DNA of 64,000 bases from the NCBI GenBank assembly GCA_030682475.1, contig JAUXOA010000051.1:1-64000 (forward strand). Direction: 5' to 3'. Both the position numbers and the translations under genes were made by a program. Below are positions 8,574 through 16,742 of this stretch, in pieces. Numbering within the stretch: the first letter of the stretch is position 1; each line of letters opens with the position of its first letter. The notes beneath the pieces are model-generated. The model was not told where the DNA came from and did not search any database. It saw only the letters and a list, made by a program, of their open reading frames with translations. Source of the stretch: Rhodoferax sp. (GTDB lineage Bacteria; Pseudomonadota; Gammaproteobacteria; Burkholderiales; Burkholderiaceae_C).

Positions 8574-9772
8574 TCGATCTCCAGCACAAAGCGAGTCGAT
8601 TCGGCTTTGTCCCGGTACAGCGCCAGCGTGCGGTCGATTAGATCGGGGCGTGCGATGTACTCGCGCATTGGCCCCCAACTCAGACGCGTCATCGCATTAT
8701 TTTGTACGTAGGTCTTGCTGGTTTTGTCCGTACTGTGGCCGATCCTGAGATCAAACTCACCATAGCTAATGCCCTTAAGAACCAATTGAAACTTGGCGAA
8801 CGCCTCTTCAACTTTCCCTGAGGCGTTCGTCGCTGTCCAAGTCAAATCCGGGAATACATCGTCTCTAAAGTAGTGCCGCTGATCAGCAGCATCGGGTAGA
8901 AGCCCTTTGTCAAGGTTTATTGACCCCGTCGCATGTGTACCCGTAGCATTGGGAATTGTCAGGTCGCGACGGGTTAACGGTTTGCTCTCCCACACTAACT
9001 CGAACTCGACACCCACAGCAATCGGAACCGGTTTCAACTTGGCCACTCCCACTTTTGTTGCGGCCACAACCTTGGATGTTTTCAGTTTCTTAGGCGCCGC
9101 CTTTGCCTTCGCGAGCGCACGTCGAATGGGTAAAACCTTCAGCTTTATTCGAGCAACCGAATCGCTTGACCCGGCACTCCCTGCGGATGTTGTGGGCCGG
9201 GGCGGCGGAATGGCCATTTCGTCGACCAAGCGACCACTCGCAAGCATTGAATCCAGTTCAGCAACCGAGCCAATTTCCAAGATGTTCCCGGGATAATCCG
9301 TCGGCAAGACGGCAAGTTGAGCCTCAATGCCATCGACGATAGCTTTATCGGCCGCATTAGCCAAATCAAAATGAAGCAGCATCCCCGCTTCGATGTTGTT
9401 GTTCAAGCCCCCAAGGGTAAGGTTTGCACTTCCCAGAAGTAGCTTGGCGTGTGATTTGCCTCGGACCAGATATAGTTTTGGATGGAAAACGACCATCCGC
9501 GAACCCGTATCAACAACGTACAACTTGTTGGCAATGCCATGCAGGCGTATGAGCCCTTGATGTGACGTGATGTCATTCCGAATTCCGGCAAACACTGTGA
9601 CTTTCGCCGCATGAGCCTTGAGCTCGGCCGCGATCTGGTCCACACCACTTTCGCTGACGAAAGCTACACTCAAAACCACCTTTTTGATTTCTGGCAGATC
9701 AAACAGTTCCCGAACGGCGACCGCATGAGTACGCGTCGTAAATCCCTGCAAGATGAATTCTTTATGTGCCAT
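8570..9772 (-). CDS. PLD-family nuclease, probable restriction endonuclease (NgoFVII/BfiI-like)
   Basis: The protein has about 400 residues. The N-terminal half is a phospholipase D-type nuclease domain with the motif HPKLYLVRG...GSANLTLGG, i.e. H97-x-K99, S115 and N117, followed by E128. One such motif per chain means an active site formed by a dimer, as in BfiI. A low-complexity Ala/Pro/Lys linker joins it to a C-terminal region (LVWESKPLTRRDLTIPN through WGPMREYIARPD) that resembles the B3-like DNA-binding domain of NgoFVII-type enzymes. The ATG at MAHKEFILQGF was chosen; an in-frame TTG lies 39 nt upstream. It converges on the methyltransferase with overlapping stops. Restriction activity is inferred. 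Confidence 0.75.
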   Translation of the reverse strand: MAHKEFILQGFTTRTHAVAVRELFDLPEIKKVVLSVAFVSESGVDQIAAELKAHAAKVTVFAGIRNDITSHQGLIRLHGIANKLYVVDTGSRMVVFHPKLYLVRGKSHAKLLLGSANLTLGGLNNNIEAGMLLHFDLANAADKAIVDGIEAQLAVLPTDYPGNILEIGSVAELDSMLASGRLVDEMAIPPPRPTTSAGSAGSSDSVARIKLKVLPIRRALAKAKAAPKKLKTSKVVAATKVGVAKLKPVPIAVGVEFELVWESKPLTRRDLTIPNATGTHATGSINLDKGLLPDAADQRHYFRDDVFPDLTWTATNASGKVEEAFAKFQLVLKGISYGEFDLRIGHSTDKTSKTYVQNNAMTRLSWGPMREYIARPDLIDRTLALYRDKAESTRFVLEID

Positions 9773-9818
9773 ACGCAAGTCTTTCAAAATCGAATTCGTG
9801 GCGATGGCCAACCGTTGT

Positions 9819-9926
9819 TTAGTTACCCGCTGTGCATGTGCGGTAGACGTCGTAGTTGACGTTGATACCGTCGGTTACGGCCTTCTCGTGGCCGTATTCC
9901 ATGACCAAGTTCCCTACATGGTTCAT
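9819..9926 (-). pseudogene. Remnant of a type I restriction enzyme HsdR subunit
   Basis: A 35-codon reading frame on the minus strand encodes GNLVMEYGHEKAVTDG and INVNYDVYRT, then runs into a stop. From memory of the family this matches the conserved helicase-core segment of EcoEI-type HsdR proteins (NLVMEYGHE-AVADGVNV-YDVYRI-T). A complete HsdR is roughly ten or more times longer, so this is a decayed fragment. It occupies most of the space between the PLD nuclease gene and the neighbouring aminotransferase. Confidence 0.65.
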
Positions 9927-9932
9927 TCTAGG

Positions 9933-11099
9933 CTAGCCAGGGCCGGCGGCCACTAGCCAACGCTTCAGCCGTTCCACCCCCTGCACCAGCCGCTGCGGGT
10001 CCCTGGAGGCAAAGCACCAGCGCAGCCAGCCCTGCGCCTCAGGAGCGAACGCCTCGCCCGGTGCCAAACCCAACCCGGCCTCCAGCACCAGCCGTTTGGC
10101 TGTGGTGAGTGAATCGTCAAAGCCCGCCAGCCTGAAAAAGGCATACATGCCGCCGCGTGCCGGGGCCACCTGCACCCCGGGAATTGTCTGCAACAGGGGA
10201 ATCAGGGTGTCACGGCAGGCCTTCAGATGGGCCACTACCCGCGGCGTCACCTCATCGGTGCGCAGCAGGGCCGCGACACCGGCGCGCTGTGTGAAAACAC
10301 TGGCGCACGAGGTGTTGAACTCAATCAGCTTGCCCATGTGCTGTGTCATGGCCGGGGGCATCACCAGCCAGCCCAGTCGCCAGCCGGTCATGAAAAAACT
10401 CTTGGAAAAACTGTGCACCACCACCAGGCGGTCATCGGGCCTGGCCAGATCGAGAAAACTGGGGGCGCAGCCGTTGGATGTGGGTTCAAAATAGAGCCGC
10501 TCATAGACCTCGTCGGCCAGAATCCAGGTGCCGGTACGGCGGCAATGGTCCAGGATGCGCTGCTGCGCGTCCCGCTCAAGCGTCCAGCCGGTCGGATTGT
10601 TGGGGGCGTTGATGATCAAGACCTTGGTGGACGCCGTGACAGCCTCCAGCAAAGCATTCATGTCCAGCGTCCACGCGCCATCCAGCGGGGCCAGCGACAC
10701 GCACTTGACGCGGGCCCCCATGATGGCGGGCTGCGCCGTCAGGTTGGGCCACACCGGCGTCACCGCCACCACCTCATCACCGGCATCGACCAGCAGTTGG
10801 ATGGCCAGCATCAGCGCGTTGACGCCACCGCTGGTGACGGCCACGCGCTCCACGCCAATCGGGCCGTGGCGCGCGCTCATGTAGTCCGAAATTGCCTCGC
10901 GCAATTCGGGCAGGCCCAGGTTATGCGAATAAAAAGTTTCGCCGCGCTGTAGCGACTCGATCGCCGCCTGGCGAATGAAATCGGGCGTGACTTCGTCGCT
11001 CTCGCCAAACCAGAAAGCCAGCACATCACTGCGCCCGATACCGGCATTGGCGACTTCACGGATTCTGGATTCTTCAAGGTTCTGGATGACTTGACGCAT
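9933..11099 (-). CDS. PLP-dependent class I/II aminotransferase
   Basis: This 388-residue cytosolic fold-type I aminotransferase shows the family pattern: SHNLGLPELREAISDY near the N-terminus, VTSGGVNALMLA for cofactor phosphate, INAPNNPTGW, ILADEVYERLYF with the PLP-ring aspartate and tyrosine, and HSFSKSFFMTGWRLGW carrying the Schiff-base lysine. The substrate cannot be read with certainty; aspartate or aromatic amino acid transaminases are the closest families. It starts at ATG and is 23 nt downstream of a periplasmic binding protein gene on the same strand, so both may be co-transcribed. Confidence 0.88.
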   Translation of the reverse strand: MRQVIQNLEESRIREVANAGIGRSDVLAFWFGESDEVTPDFIRQAAIESLQRGETFYSHNLGLPELREAISDYMSARHGPIGVERVAVTSGGVNALMLAIQLLVDAGDEVVAVTPVWPNLTAQPAIMGARVKCVSLAPLDGAWTLDMNALLEAVTASTKVLIINAPNNPTGWTLERDAQQRILDHCRRTGTWILADEVYERLYFEPTSNGCAPSFLDLARPDDRLVVVHSFSKSFFMTGWRLGWLVMPPAMTQHMGKLIEFNTSCASVFTQRAGVAALLRTDEVTPRVVAHLKACRDTLIPLLQTIPGVQVAPARGGMYAFFRLAGFDDSLTTAKRLVLEAGLGLAPGEAFAPEAQGWLRWCFASRDPQRLVQGVERLKRWLVAAGPG

Positions 11100-11122
11100 G
11101 ACGGGCTCAGCTTGAGGATTAA

Positions 11123-12406
11123 TTACTGCACGGGGCGTTGCATCTTGCAGGTGGTGGGCTGCTCGGCACTGGCCGCAGCTATGGTTTTGATGACCCGAAA
11201 GCCATAGCCCGAGCCTTCCACATCAAACTTGACGCCGGGGGTGCCCTGTCTGTCCATCATACCGACTACCAAGGGCTGCTGGAACTGGTGGTCAGACGCC
11301 CGCATCACCCCGCGTTGTGAACCCATCGTAACGTCGGCTTTCTCCATCTGCATGGCCACCGCGATCGCATTGGTGCTGCCGGCGTTCTCGATCGCCTGCA
11401 CCAATGCCTCGACCATCAGCTGCATGCGCATGTGCACGTAATCATCGGCCGGTTTGGGGAAACGCTGGCGAAACGACTGGTAGAAGGCTTCGCTTCGTAT
11501 CGTCTGCACATTGGGCAGCCAGTCGGCCACCGCCACCACTTTGCCGATGCCGGCGTCCCCCATCGCAGCCGGCGCACCCAGCGCATTGCCGTAGAAGGTG
11601 TAGAACTTGCCCTCAAAACCGACATCTTTGGCGGCCTTGACCAGCAGCGTCAGGTCGTTACCAAAATTGCCGGTGATGATGGCCTGTGCGCCACTGGCCT
11701 TGATCTTGGCGGCATAAGGCAAGAAGTCCTTGATGCGACCCAGCGGGTGCAATTCTTCGCCCACCAGTTGCACGTCCGGGCGCAGCAGGGCGAGCTGGCG
11801 TTTGGCTTCGCGCGCCACCGCATGGCCGAAGCTGTAGTCCTGGCCAATGATGTAAATATTCTTGAGGGCTTTATCATCTTTGAGCACCTCCATCAATGCG
11901 CTCATGCGCATGTCGGCGTGGGCATCAAAGCGAAAGTGCCAGAAACTGCATTTCTCGTTGGTCAAGATGGGATCGACCGCCGAGTAGTTCAGGAACAGCA
12001 CGCGCTTGCCCGGTTCGCGCTCGTTGTGCTTGTTGATGGCATCAATCAGGGCCGCCGCCGTGGCCGACGAATTGCCTTGCATGACGAACTGCGCACCGTC
12101 GTCGATGGCCGACTTGAGTGACGACAGAGCCTCCTCGGTCTGGCCCTTGCTGTCGTAACGCTCCAGGGCCAGTGGCCGATTGCCACCGGCTGCAGCAGGA
12201 AGCTTCACGCCACCGCGCGCATTGACGCGCTCCACCGCCCAGATCAGGTTGCGAAACACCGCTTCACCGGTGTTGCCGAAGGGGCCACTCAAGCTCTCGA
12301 TCATGGCGACTTTGATCGGCGCTGGCGCCGGTTGCGCGAACGTCAGGGTCGGCACACAGAGCGCCATCGCCAGCAATTTCAAGGCCTTTCGGGGAAGAAT
12401 AAACAT
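11123..12406 (-). CDS. ABC transporter periplasmic binding protein, branched-chain amino acid/amide type (LivK-like)
   Basis: This 427-residue protein has a Sec signal peptide (KALKLLAMALCVPTLTFAQ, about residues 8-25). The mature domain is of the type I periplasmic-binding fold, with IKVAMIESLSGPFGNTGEA at the start, which is typical of LivK/HAAT family receptors. YIIGQDYSFGHAVAREAKRQ and GFEGKFYTFYGNALGAP are further conserved blocks. No permease or ATPase gene is adjacent, so it is an orphan receptor; it lies next to an aminotransferase, which hints at an amino-acid-like ligand. The ligand itself is unknown. Confidence 0.85.
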   Translation of the reverse strand: MFILPRKALKLLAMALCVPTLTFAQPAPAPIKVAMIESLSGPFGNTGEAVFRNLIWAVERVNARGGVKLPAAAGGNRPLALERYDSKGQTEEALSSLKSAIDDGAQFVMQGNSSATAAALIDAINKHNEREPGKRVLFLNYSAVDPILTNEKCSFWHFRFDAHADMRMSALMEVLKDDKALKNIYIIGQDYSFGHAVAREAKRQLALLRPDVQLVGEELHPLGRIKDFLPYAAKIKASGAQAIITGNFGNDLTLLVKAAKDVGFEGKFYTFYGNALGAPAAMGDAGIGKVVAVADWLPNVQTIRSEAFYQSFRQRFPKPADDYVHMRMQLMVEALVQAIENAGSTNAIAVAMQMEKADVTMGSQRGVMRASDHQFQQPLVVGMMDRQGTPGVKFDVEGSGYGFRVIKTIAAASAEQPTTCKMQRPVQ

Positions 12407-12519
12407 CTTGGAATCTCTCTTGAAAACAGCCGCTTCACTCGCAGATTCAACACAAGCGGCGATTCATGTTGAACGCCGCGCAGTGTACAAGGGTGACCGA
12501 GTTGACCATCAACTGATCG

Positions 12520-13584
12520 TCACAGTGCATCGAGCGGCCAGCGCGGTTTGACGTCAAAGGCGTACACCGTACTGGCGGTTTGCTGGCCCGACTGCAGACG
12601 CAGGGCAGCGGCCATCGCAATCATCGCGCCGTTGTCAGTACACAGGTGCAGTTCGGGGTAATGCACACGCACGTCTTGCCTGGCGCAAGCCGCATTGAGC
12701 TGTTCGCGCAGCCTCCGGTTGGCACCGACGCCGCCCGCCACCACCAGCCGCTTCAAGCCGGTCTGGACCAGCGCCGCCAGTGACTTCTTCACCAACACCT
12801 CCACAATCGCCGCCTGGGTGGATGCGGCCAGGTCGGCCAGCAGGTTCGCGGGCAAGGCTTCGACCGCACAACTTTGGGTTGCCGCCAGTTTTTTGGCCTG
12901 TACCATCACCGCCGTTTTCAAACCGGCAAATGAAAAATCAAGATTACCGCTGTGCAGCAAGGGACGTGGCAGCTTGAACGCAGTGGCGTCGCCCTGCTCA
13001 GCCATCCGCGAGAGGGCCGGACCACCCGGATAACCCAGCCCCATCAGCTTGGCCGACTTGTCAAAAGCCTCACCGGCGGCGTCATCAATCGTCTCGCCCA
13101 GCAAGGTGTAGCGCCCTACCCCGTCAACCCGCATCAACTGCGTGTGGCCGCCCGACACCAGCAGGGCTACAAACGGAAATTCCGGCGGGTCAGCACTGAG
13201 AAAAGGTGACAGCAAATGCCCTTCCAGATGGTGCACGCCCAGCACCGGTTTATTCAGCGCCGCGCCCAGTGCGCAAGCCACGCCAGCACCGACCAGCAAG
13301 GCCCCGGCCAGACCGGGGCCGCGGGTGAAGGCCACCACATCCAGGTCGGCCAGGGTTCGCCCCGATGCCGTGAGTACCTGTTCTGTGAGGGGCAGCACGC
13401 GGCGGATATGGTCGCGACTGGCCAGCTCGGGCACCACACCACCATAGGCCTGATGCATCTCGATCTGGCTGTACAGGGCATGCGCCAACAGCACCGGCAG
13501 TTCGCTGCCCCGCACCTCGACCAGGGCCACCCCCGTTTCGTCACACGAAGACTCAATCCCCAACACCTGCAAGTTTTTCGCCAT
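12520..13584 (-). CDS. tsaD: tRNA N6-adenosine threonylcarbamoyltransferase TsaD
   Basis: This 354-residue ASKHA-fold enzyme transfers the threonylcarbamoyl group to A37 of ANN-decoding tRNAs, forming t6A together with TsaB, TsaE and the Sua5/TsaC product. Signature elements are [14 protein letters not shown], the [16 protein letters not shown] block, the metal-binding [21 protein letters not shown], and [15 protein letters not shown]. The ATG at [11 protein letters not shown] was chosen because upstream in-frame sequence is non-family. tsaB and sua5 also occur in this window but are not linked to it. Confidence 0.96.
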   Translation of the reverse strand: MAKNLQVLGIESSCDETGVALVEVRGSELPVLLAHALYSQIEMHQAYGGVVPELASRDHIRRVLPLTEQVLTASGRTLADLDVVAFTRGPGLAGALLVGAGVACALGAALNKPVLGVHHLEGHLLSPFLSADPPEFPFVALLVSGGHTQLMRVDGVGRYTLLGETIDDAAGEAFDKSAKLMGLGYPGGPALSRMAEQGDATAFKLPRPLLHSGNLDFSFAGLKTAVMVQAKKLAATQSCAVEALPANLLADLAASTQAAIVEVLVKKSLAALVQTGLKRLVVAGGVGANRRLREQLNAACARQDVRVHYPELHLCTDNGAMIAMAAALRLQSGQQTASTVYAFDVKPRWPLDAL

Positions 13585-13642
13585 AAGGCTTGAGTTTAGG
13601 GGATGCTGCGTCGTCACCAGCAGCCAATCGGCCGACGTGTAA

Positions 13643-14416
13643 TTACTCCCGCCGCAAGGTAAAGGTATCGAACAAGGCTGACACGCGCGCAACGCAGTCG
13701 GCGTCAGGGTAGCCCGTGCTGGAGGCCAGATGCAGACTTTCATCGGCACAGCCGGTGTTGCGAAACACTTGCAAGGCATAGTTGCATACGCCCAGGGCGC
13801 GCAGGCTGTGTGCCAGCTTCAGGATATCTTGCGGTGTATGCAGGGTAGGGTGCAGCGTGGTGCGAAACTCGTGGGGCACGCCACTGGCCAGCACGGCCCG
13901 GGCGCTGGCCAGCGCATGGCGACCGCTGTCGCTGATGCCAGTGATGCCGTCATAAGCTTGGCTGGAGGCCTTGACGTCGATGCCAACCCAATCGACCAGC
14001 GGCAGCACTTCGGCTAAACGCCGTGGGTAGATGCCTGCCGTGTGCAATCCGATGCCAAAACCGAGGGCACGGACGTCGCGCATCGCATCTTGCAGTGCCG
14101 GATCGATGGTGGGCTCGCCGCCGCTGAACACCACGGCATCGATCAGCCCGACGCGGCGCTTCAAGAGTGCCAGTACCTGAGTCCAGGGCAGTGGACTGGT
14201 GCCCGTTCGCGCTTGCAAATGCGGGTTGTGGCAGTAGCCACAGCGCCACGGGCAGCCCTGCACAAAGACCACGGCCGCCAGTTTGCCGGGGTAGTCGGTG
14301 GCGCTGAACGGCGTGATGCCGCCCACTTGGAGCCCCCTGGCCTGTGCGCCACCAGTCAACTCAGGCGCTGACACCGGCCTTGTTGCAGTTTCGCTCGTCA
14401 AAGTAGGTGCGCTCAT
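13643..14416 (-). CDS. nrdG: Anaerobic ribonucleotide reductase activating radical-SAM protein
   Basis: This radical-SAM enzyme of ~257 residues installs the glycyl radical on class III ribonucleotide reductase. The [4Fe-4S] motif CPWRCGYC (C55, C59, C62) follows the expected [15 protein letters not shown], and [14 protein letters not shown] is the SAM-binding GGE motif. It resembles the NrdG2/PflA-like branch. The ATG at [10 protein letters not shown] has an AAGGGCGAG ribosome-binding site but overlaps the preceding glycyl-radical gene by 56 nt; a GTG at 14374 would reduce the overlap. It closes the operon nrdD core, glycyl-radical subunit, nrdG. Confidence 0.9.
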   Translation of the reverse strand: MSAPTLTSETATRPVSAPELTGGAQARGLQVGGITPFSATDYPGKLAAVVFVQGCPWRCGYCHNPHLQARTGTSPLPWTQVLALLKRRVGLIDAVVFSGGEPTIDPALQDAMRDVRALGFGIGLHTAGIYPRRLAEVLPLVDWVGIDVKASSQAYDGITGISDSGRHALASARAVLASGVPHEFRTTLHPTLHTPQDILKLAHSLRALGVCNYALQVFRNTGCADESLHLASSTGYPDADCVARVSALFDTFTLRRE

Positions 14417-14564
14417 GGAACTCGCCCTTCTTGCCGGTGTTGAAGGACGACATCGGGCGGTGGTAGCCCATGACGCGGGTCCACACCTCGCAGCGCTGGC
14501 GTTCCTCATCGCGCAGCACGACAGCGTTGGGGGCCAGAAGTTGTTGTTCGCTCAGGTCAGTCAT
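14361..14564 (-). CDS. Separate glycyl-radical polypeptide of class III ribonucleotide reductase
   Basis: This 67-residue protein matches only the extreme C-terminus of NrdD. CEVWTRVMGYHRPMSSFN followed by [13 protein letters not shown] aligns with the E. coli segment RVCGYLG...PFNAGKQEEVKRR, so G33 in RVMGY corresponds to the radical glycine. It starts at ATG behind a strong AAGGAG site, so it is translated independently. The upstream nrdD core lacks this loop. The two would have to assemble for activity, much as YfiD can supply a glycyl-radical domain to pyruvate formate-lyase. The split may be a lineage feature rather than unique to this strain. Confidence 0.82.
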   Translation of the reverse strand: MTDLSEQQLLAPNAVVLRDEERQRCEVWTRVMGYHRPMSSFNTGKKGEFHERTYFDERNCNKAGVSA

Positions 14565-14592
14565 CTTGGTTTCTCCTTATGGTTGGCAATTC

Positions 14593-14649
14593 TTAATCAG
14601 TTGGGGACAGAGCTTGTTCACTTTGTGTAACTGCGGTCTTTCCCGCAAT
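14593..14649 (-). repeat. Copy 2 of the ~55-nt structured repeat (end of nrdD)
   Basis: On the minus strand it runs from TTGCGGGAAAGACCGCAGT to TCTGTCCCCAACTGATTA. The inner hairpin reads GTTA-CAC-AAA-GTG-AAC, a compensated version of CGC-GAA-GCG in the other copies. It is translated as the last 17-18 residues of the nrdD core (AGKTAVTQSEQALSPTD) and supplies its stop codon, and it lies 28 nt before the glycyl-radical gene. Confidence 0.88.
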
Positions 14650-16635
14650 TATTTCAATATCGCACTTGGGGCAAAAATCGTGACGTCCGCCCAGGTAACC
14701 ATGCTTGGGGCAGATCGAGAAGGTGGGCGTCACGGTGATGTAGGGCAGGCGGAAGCGCGACAGCGAACGCTTGACCAACTGGCGACAGGCCTCGGCGCTG
14801 GACAGGGGCTCGCTCATGTACAGGTGCAGGACGGTGCCGCCGGTGTACTTGCGTTGCAGATCGTCCTGCAGTTCCAGCGCTTCGAACGGATCGTCGGTAA
14901 AGCCCACCGGCAGTTGGCTGGAGTTGGTGTAGTAAGGCATGTCCCGGGTGCCGGCTTGCAGGATGTCGGGAAACTGCTTGGCGTCTTCCTTGGCGAAGCG
15001 GTAGGTGGTGCCCTCGGCCGGGGTCGCCTCCAGGTTGTACATGTGGCCGGTCTGGTCCTGAAATTCCAGCATGCGCGCGCGCACATGGTCGAGCAGGCGA
15101 ATGGCGAAGGCGTGGCCCCAGGCGCCGCTGATGTCTTCTCTGTCCTGGGTGAAGTTGCGGATCATCTCGTTGATGCCGTTCACGCCCAGCGTGGAGAAGT
15201 GGTTGCGCAGCGTGCCCAGGTAGCGCTTGGTGTAGGGGAACAGGCCGTTGTCCATGTGGCGCTGGATCACCTTGCGCTTGATCTCCAGACTGTCGCGACC
15301 CAGTTCCAGCAGGGTGTCGAGGGCTTTGAGCATGGCCGCCTCGTCACCCTTATGCAAATACCCCAGGCGCGCGCAGTTGAGGGTGACGACACCGAGCGAG
15401 CCGGTCTGCTCGGCCGAACCGAACAGGCCGTTGCCGCGCTTCTGCAACTCGCGCAGGTCGAGCTGCAGGCGGCAGCACATGGAGCGGATCTGGTTCGGTT
15501 TGAGTTCCGAATTGATGAAGTTCTGGAAGTAGGGCAGGCCATACCTGGCCGTCATCTCGAACAGCGCTTCGGCGTTCGGGCTGTACCACTCAAAATCTTC
15601 CGTGATGTTGTAGGTCGGGATCGGGAAGGTGAAGACGCGGCCCTTGGCGTCGCCGGCCATCATGACCTCGATGTAGGCGCGGTTGATCATGTCCATCTCG
15701 GACTGCAATTCGCCGTAGGTAAACGGCATTTCTTCGCCCCCAATCACCGGCACCTGCTGACGCAGATCCTCCGGGCAGACCCAGTCAAAAGTCAGGTTGG
15801 TAAAAGGCGTTTGCGTACCCCAGCGCGAGGGCACGTTGAGGTTGTAGATCAGCTCCTGCAGGCACTGGCGCACATGGGCGTAGTCCAGGCGGTCCTTGCG
15901 GATGTAAGGCGCCATGTAGGTGTCAAACGAGCTGAAGGCCTGGGCACCGGCCCACTCGTTTTGCAGCGTCCCCAGGAAGTTGACGATCTGCCCCACCGCA
16001 CTGGACAGGTGCTTCGGGGGGCCGGACTCCACCTTGCCGGGTACGCCGTTCAGCCCTTCATGCAGCAGCATGCGCAGCGACCAGCCGGCGCAGTAGCCGG
16101 CCAGCATGTCCAGGTCATGAACGTGCAGGGCGGCACTGCGGTGCGCAGCGCCCACTGCCGGCGGGTAGACATGGTTCAGCCAGTAGTTGGCGATCACCTT
16201 GCCCGAGACGTTGAGAATGAGCCCGCCCAGCGAGTAGCCCTGGTTCGCATTGGCGTTGACGCGCCAGTCGAGCTGCTGCAGGTACTCGTTCATGCTGGAC
16301 TCGACGTCCACCAGGGTCTTGCGGTCGTTGCGCAGCTTCTTGTGCTGCTCACGGTAGACGATGTAGGCGCGCAGCGTTTTGGGGTAGCCGGCATCGAACA
16401 GGGCGGACTCGACCGCGTCCTGAATCTGCTCGATATGCGGTGTGACAGCCCCAAGCACCTTGATCTTCGGTACCACCAGGTACTGCGTCAGGCGCTGCGC
16501 CTCGGCGGCATCGAACTCGCCAGTCACCTGGGCAGCGCGTTCCAGCGCCTGGGCTATTTTGCTGGCGTCAAACGGCTTGATGCCACCGTCGCGTTTGATG
16601 ATGTGGGTGAAATGGGCGGTGTTTGGTGTGTTCAT
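14593..16635 (-). CDS. nrdD: Anaerobic (class III) ribonucleoside-triphosphate reductase, catalytic core without glycyl-radical loop
   Basis: This 680-residue enzyme reduces NTPs to dNTPs without oxygen. The N-terminus is an ATP-cone (HIIKRDGGIKPFDASKIAQAL) for allosteric control. The barrel core follows, with HVHDLDMLAGYCAGWSL, and near the end is a zinc site, ICPKHGYLGGRHDFCPKCD. After that, where the radical glycine loop RVxGY should come, the protein instead ends in a tail read from a repeat. The glycyl-radical segment is the next gene. The ATG at MNTPNTAHFTH was chosen by homology. Candidate NrdR and FNR sites lie upstream, fitting anaerobic use. Confidence 0.93.
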   Translation of the reverse strand: MNTPNTAHFTHIIKRDGGIKPFDASKIAQALERAAQVTGEFDAAEAQRLTQYLVVPKIKVLGAVTPHIEQIQDAVESALFDAGYPKTLRAYIVYREQHKKLRNDRKTLVDVESSMNEYLQQLDWRVNANANQGYSLGGLILNVSGKVIANYWLNHVYPPAVGAAHRSAALHVHDLDMLAGYCAGWSLRMLLHEGLNGVPGKVESGPPKHLSSAVGQIVNFLGTLQNEWAGAQAFSSFDTYMAPYIRKDRLDYAHVRQCLQELIYNLNVPSRWGTQTPFTNLTFDWVCPEDLRQQVPVIGGEEMPFTYGELQSEMDMINRAYIEVMMAGDAKGRVFTFPIPTYNITEDFEWYSPNAEALFEMTARYGLPYFQNFINSELKPNQIRSMCCRLQLDLRELQKRGNGLFGSAEQTGSLGVVTLNCARLGYLHKGDEAAMLKALDTLLELGRDSLEIKRKVIQRHMDNGLFPYTKRYLGTLRNHFSTLGVNGINEMIRNFTQDREDISGAWGHAFAIRLLDHVRARMLEFQDQTGHMYNLEATPAEGTTYRFAKEDAKQFPDILQAGTRDMPYYTNSSQLPVGFTDDPFEALELQDDLQRKYTGGTVLHLYMSEPLSSAEACRQLVKRSLSRFRLPYITVTPTFSICPKHGYLGGRHDFCPKCDIEIIAGKTAVTQSEQALSPTD

Positions 16636-16651
16636 TTTGCGTCCCCTCGAA

Positions 16652-16698
16652 ACACTATAGGTAGTGCGGAACAGAATGCTAACCACTGTATGTAGTGG
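16652..16698 (-). promoter_or_regulatory. Tandem candidate NrdR boxes upstream of nrdD
   Basis: Two 16-bp dyads, ACACTATAGGTAGTGC (16652-16667) and CCACTGTATGTAGTGG (16683-16698), resemble the NrdR consensus ACACWATATATWGTGT. They are 31 bp apart, three helical turns, which is the usual NrdR spacing. Both lie in the nrdD upstream region. NrdR represses ribonucleotide reductase genes when dATP is plentiful; binding here is inferred. Confidence 0.72.
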
Positions 16699-16742
16699 TT
16701 TCGGGGAGTTTTCGTGCGCACCGAACTTCTTTGCACGATGGG

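Noticed and set aside
8570-9811. Start of the PLD nuclease at the TTG at 9811
   Set aside because: A TTG start would extend the protein 13 residues towards the HsdR remnant; the ATG at 9772 (MAHKEFIL) is the simpler start. No strong ribosome-binding site decides it.
14361-14564. Glycyl-radical ORF as a sequencing frameshift fragment of nrdD
   Set aside because: It has its own ATG, a strong AAGGAG site and a ~25-residue N-terminal region, and a 28-nt gap plus an in-frame stop separate it from the core. A simple indel would not explain this.
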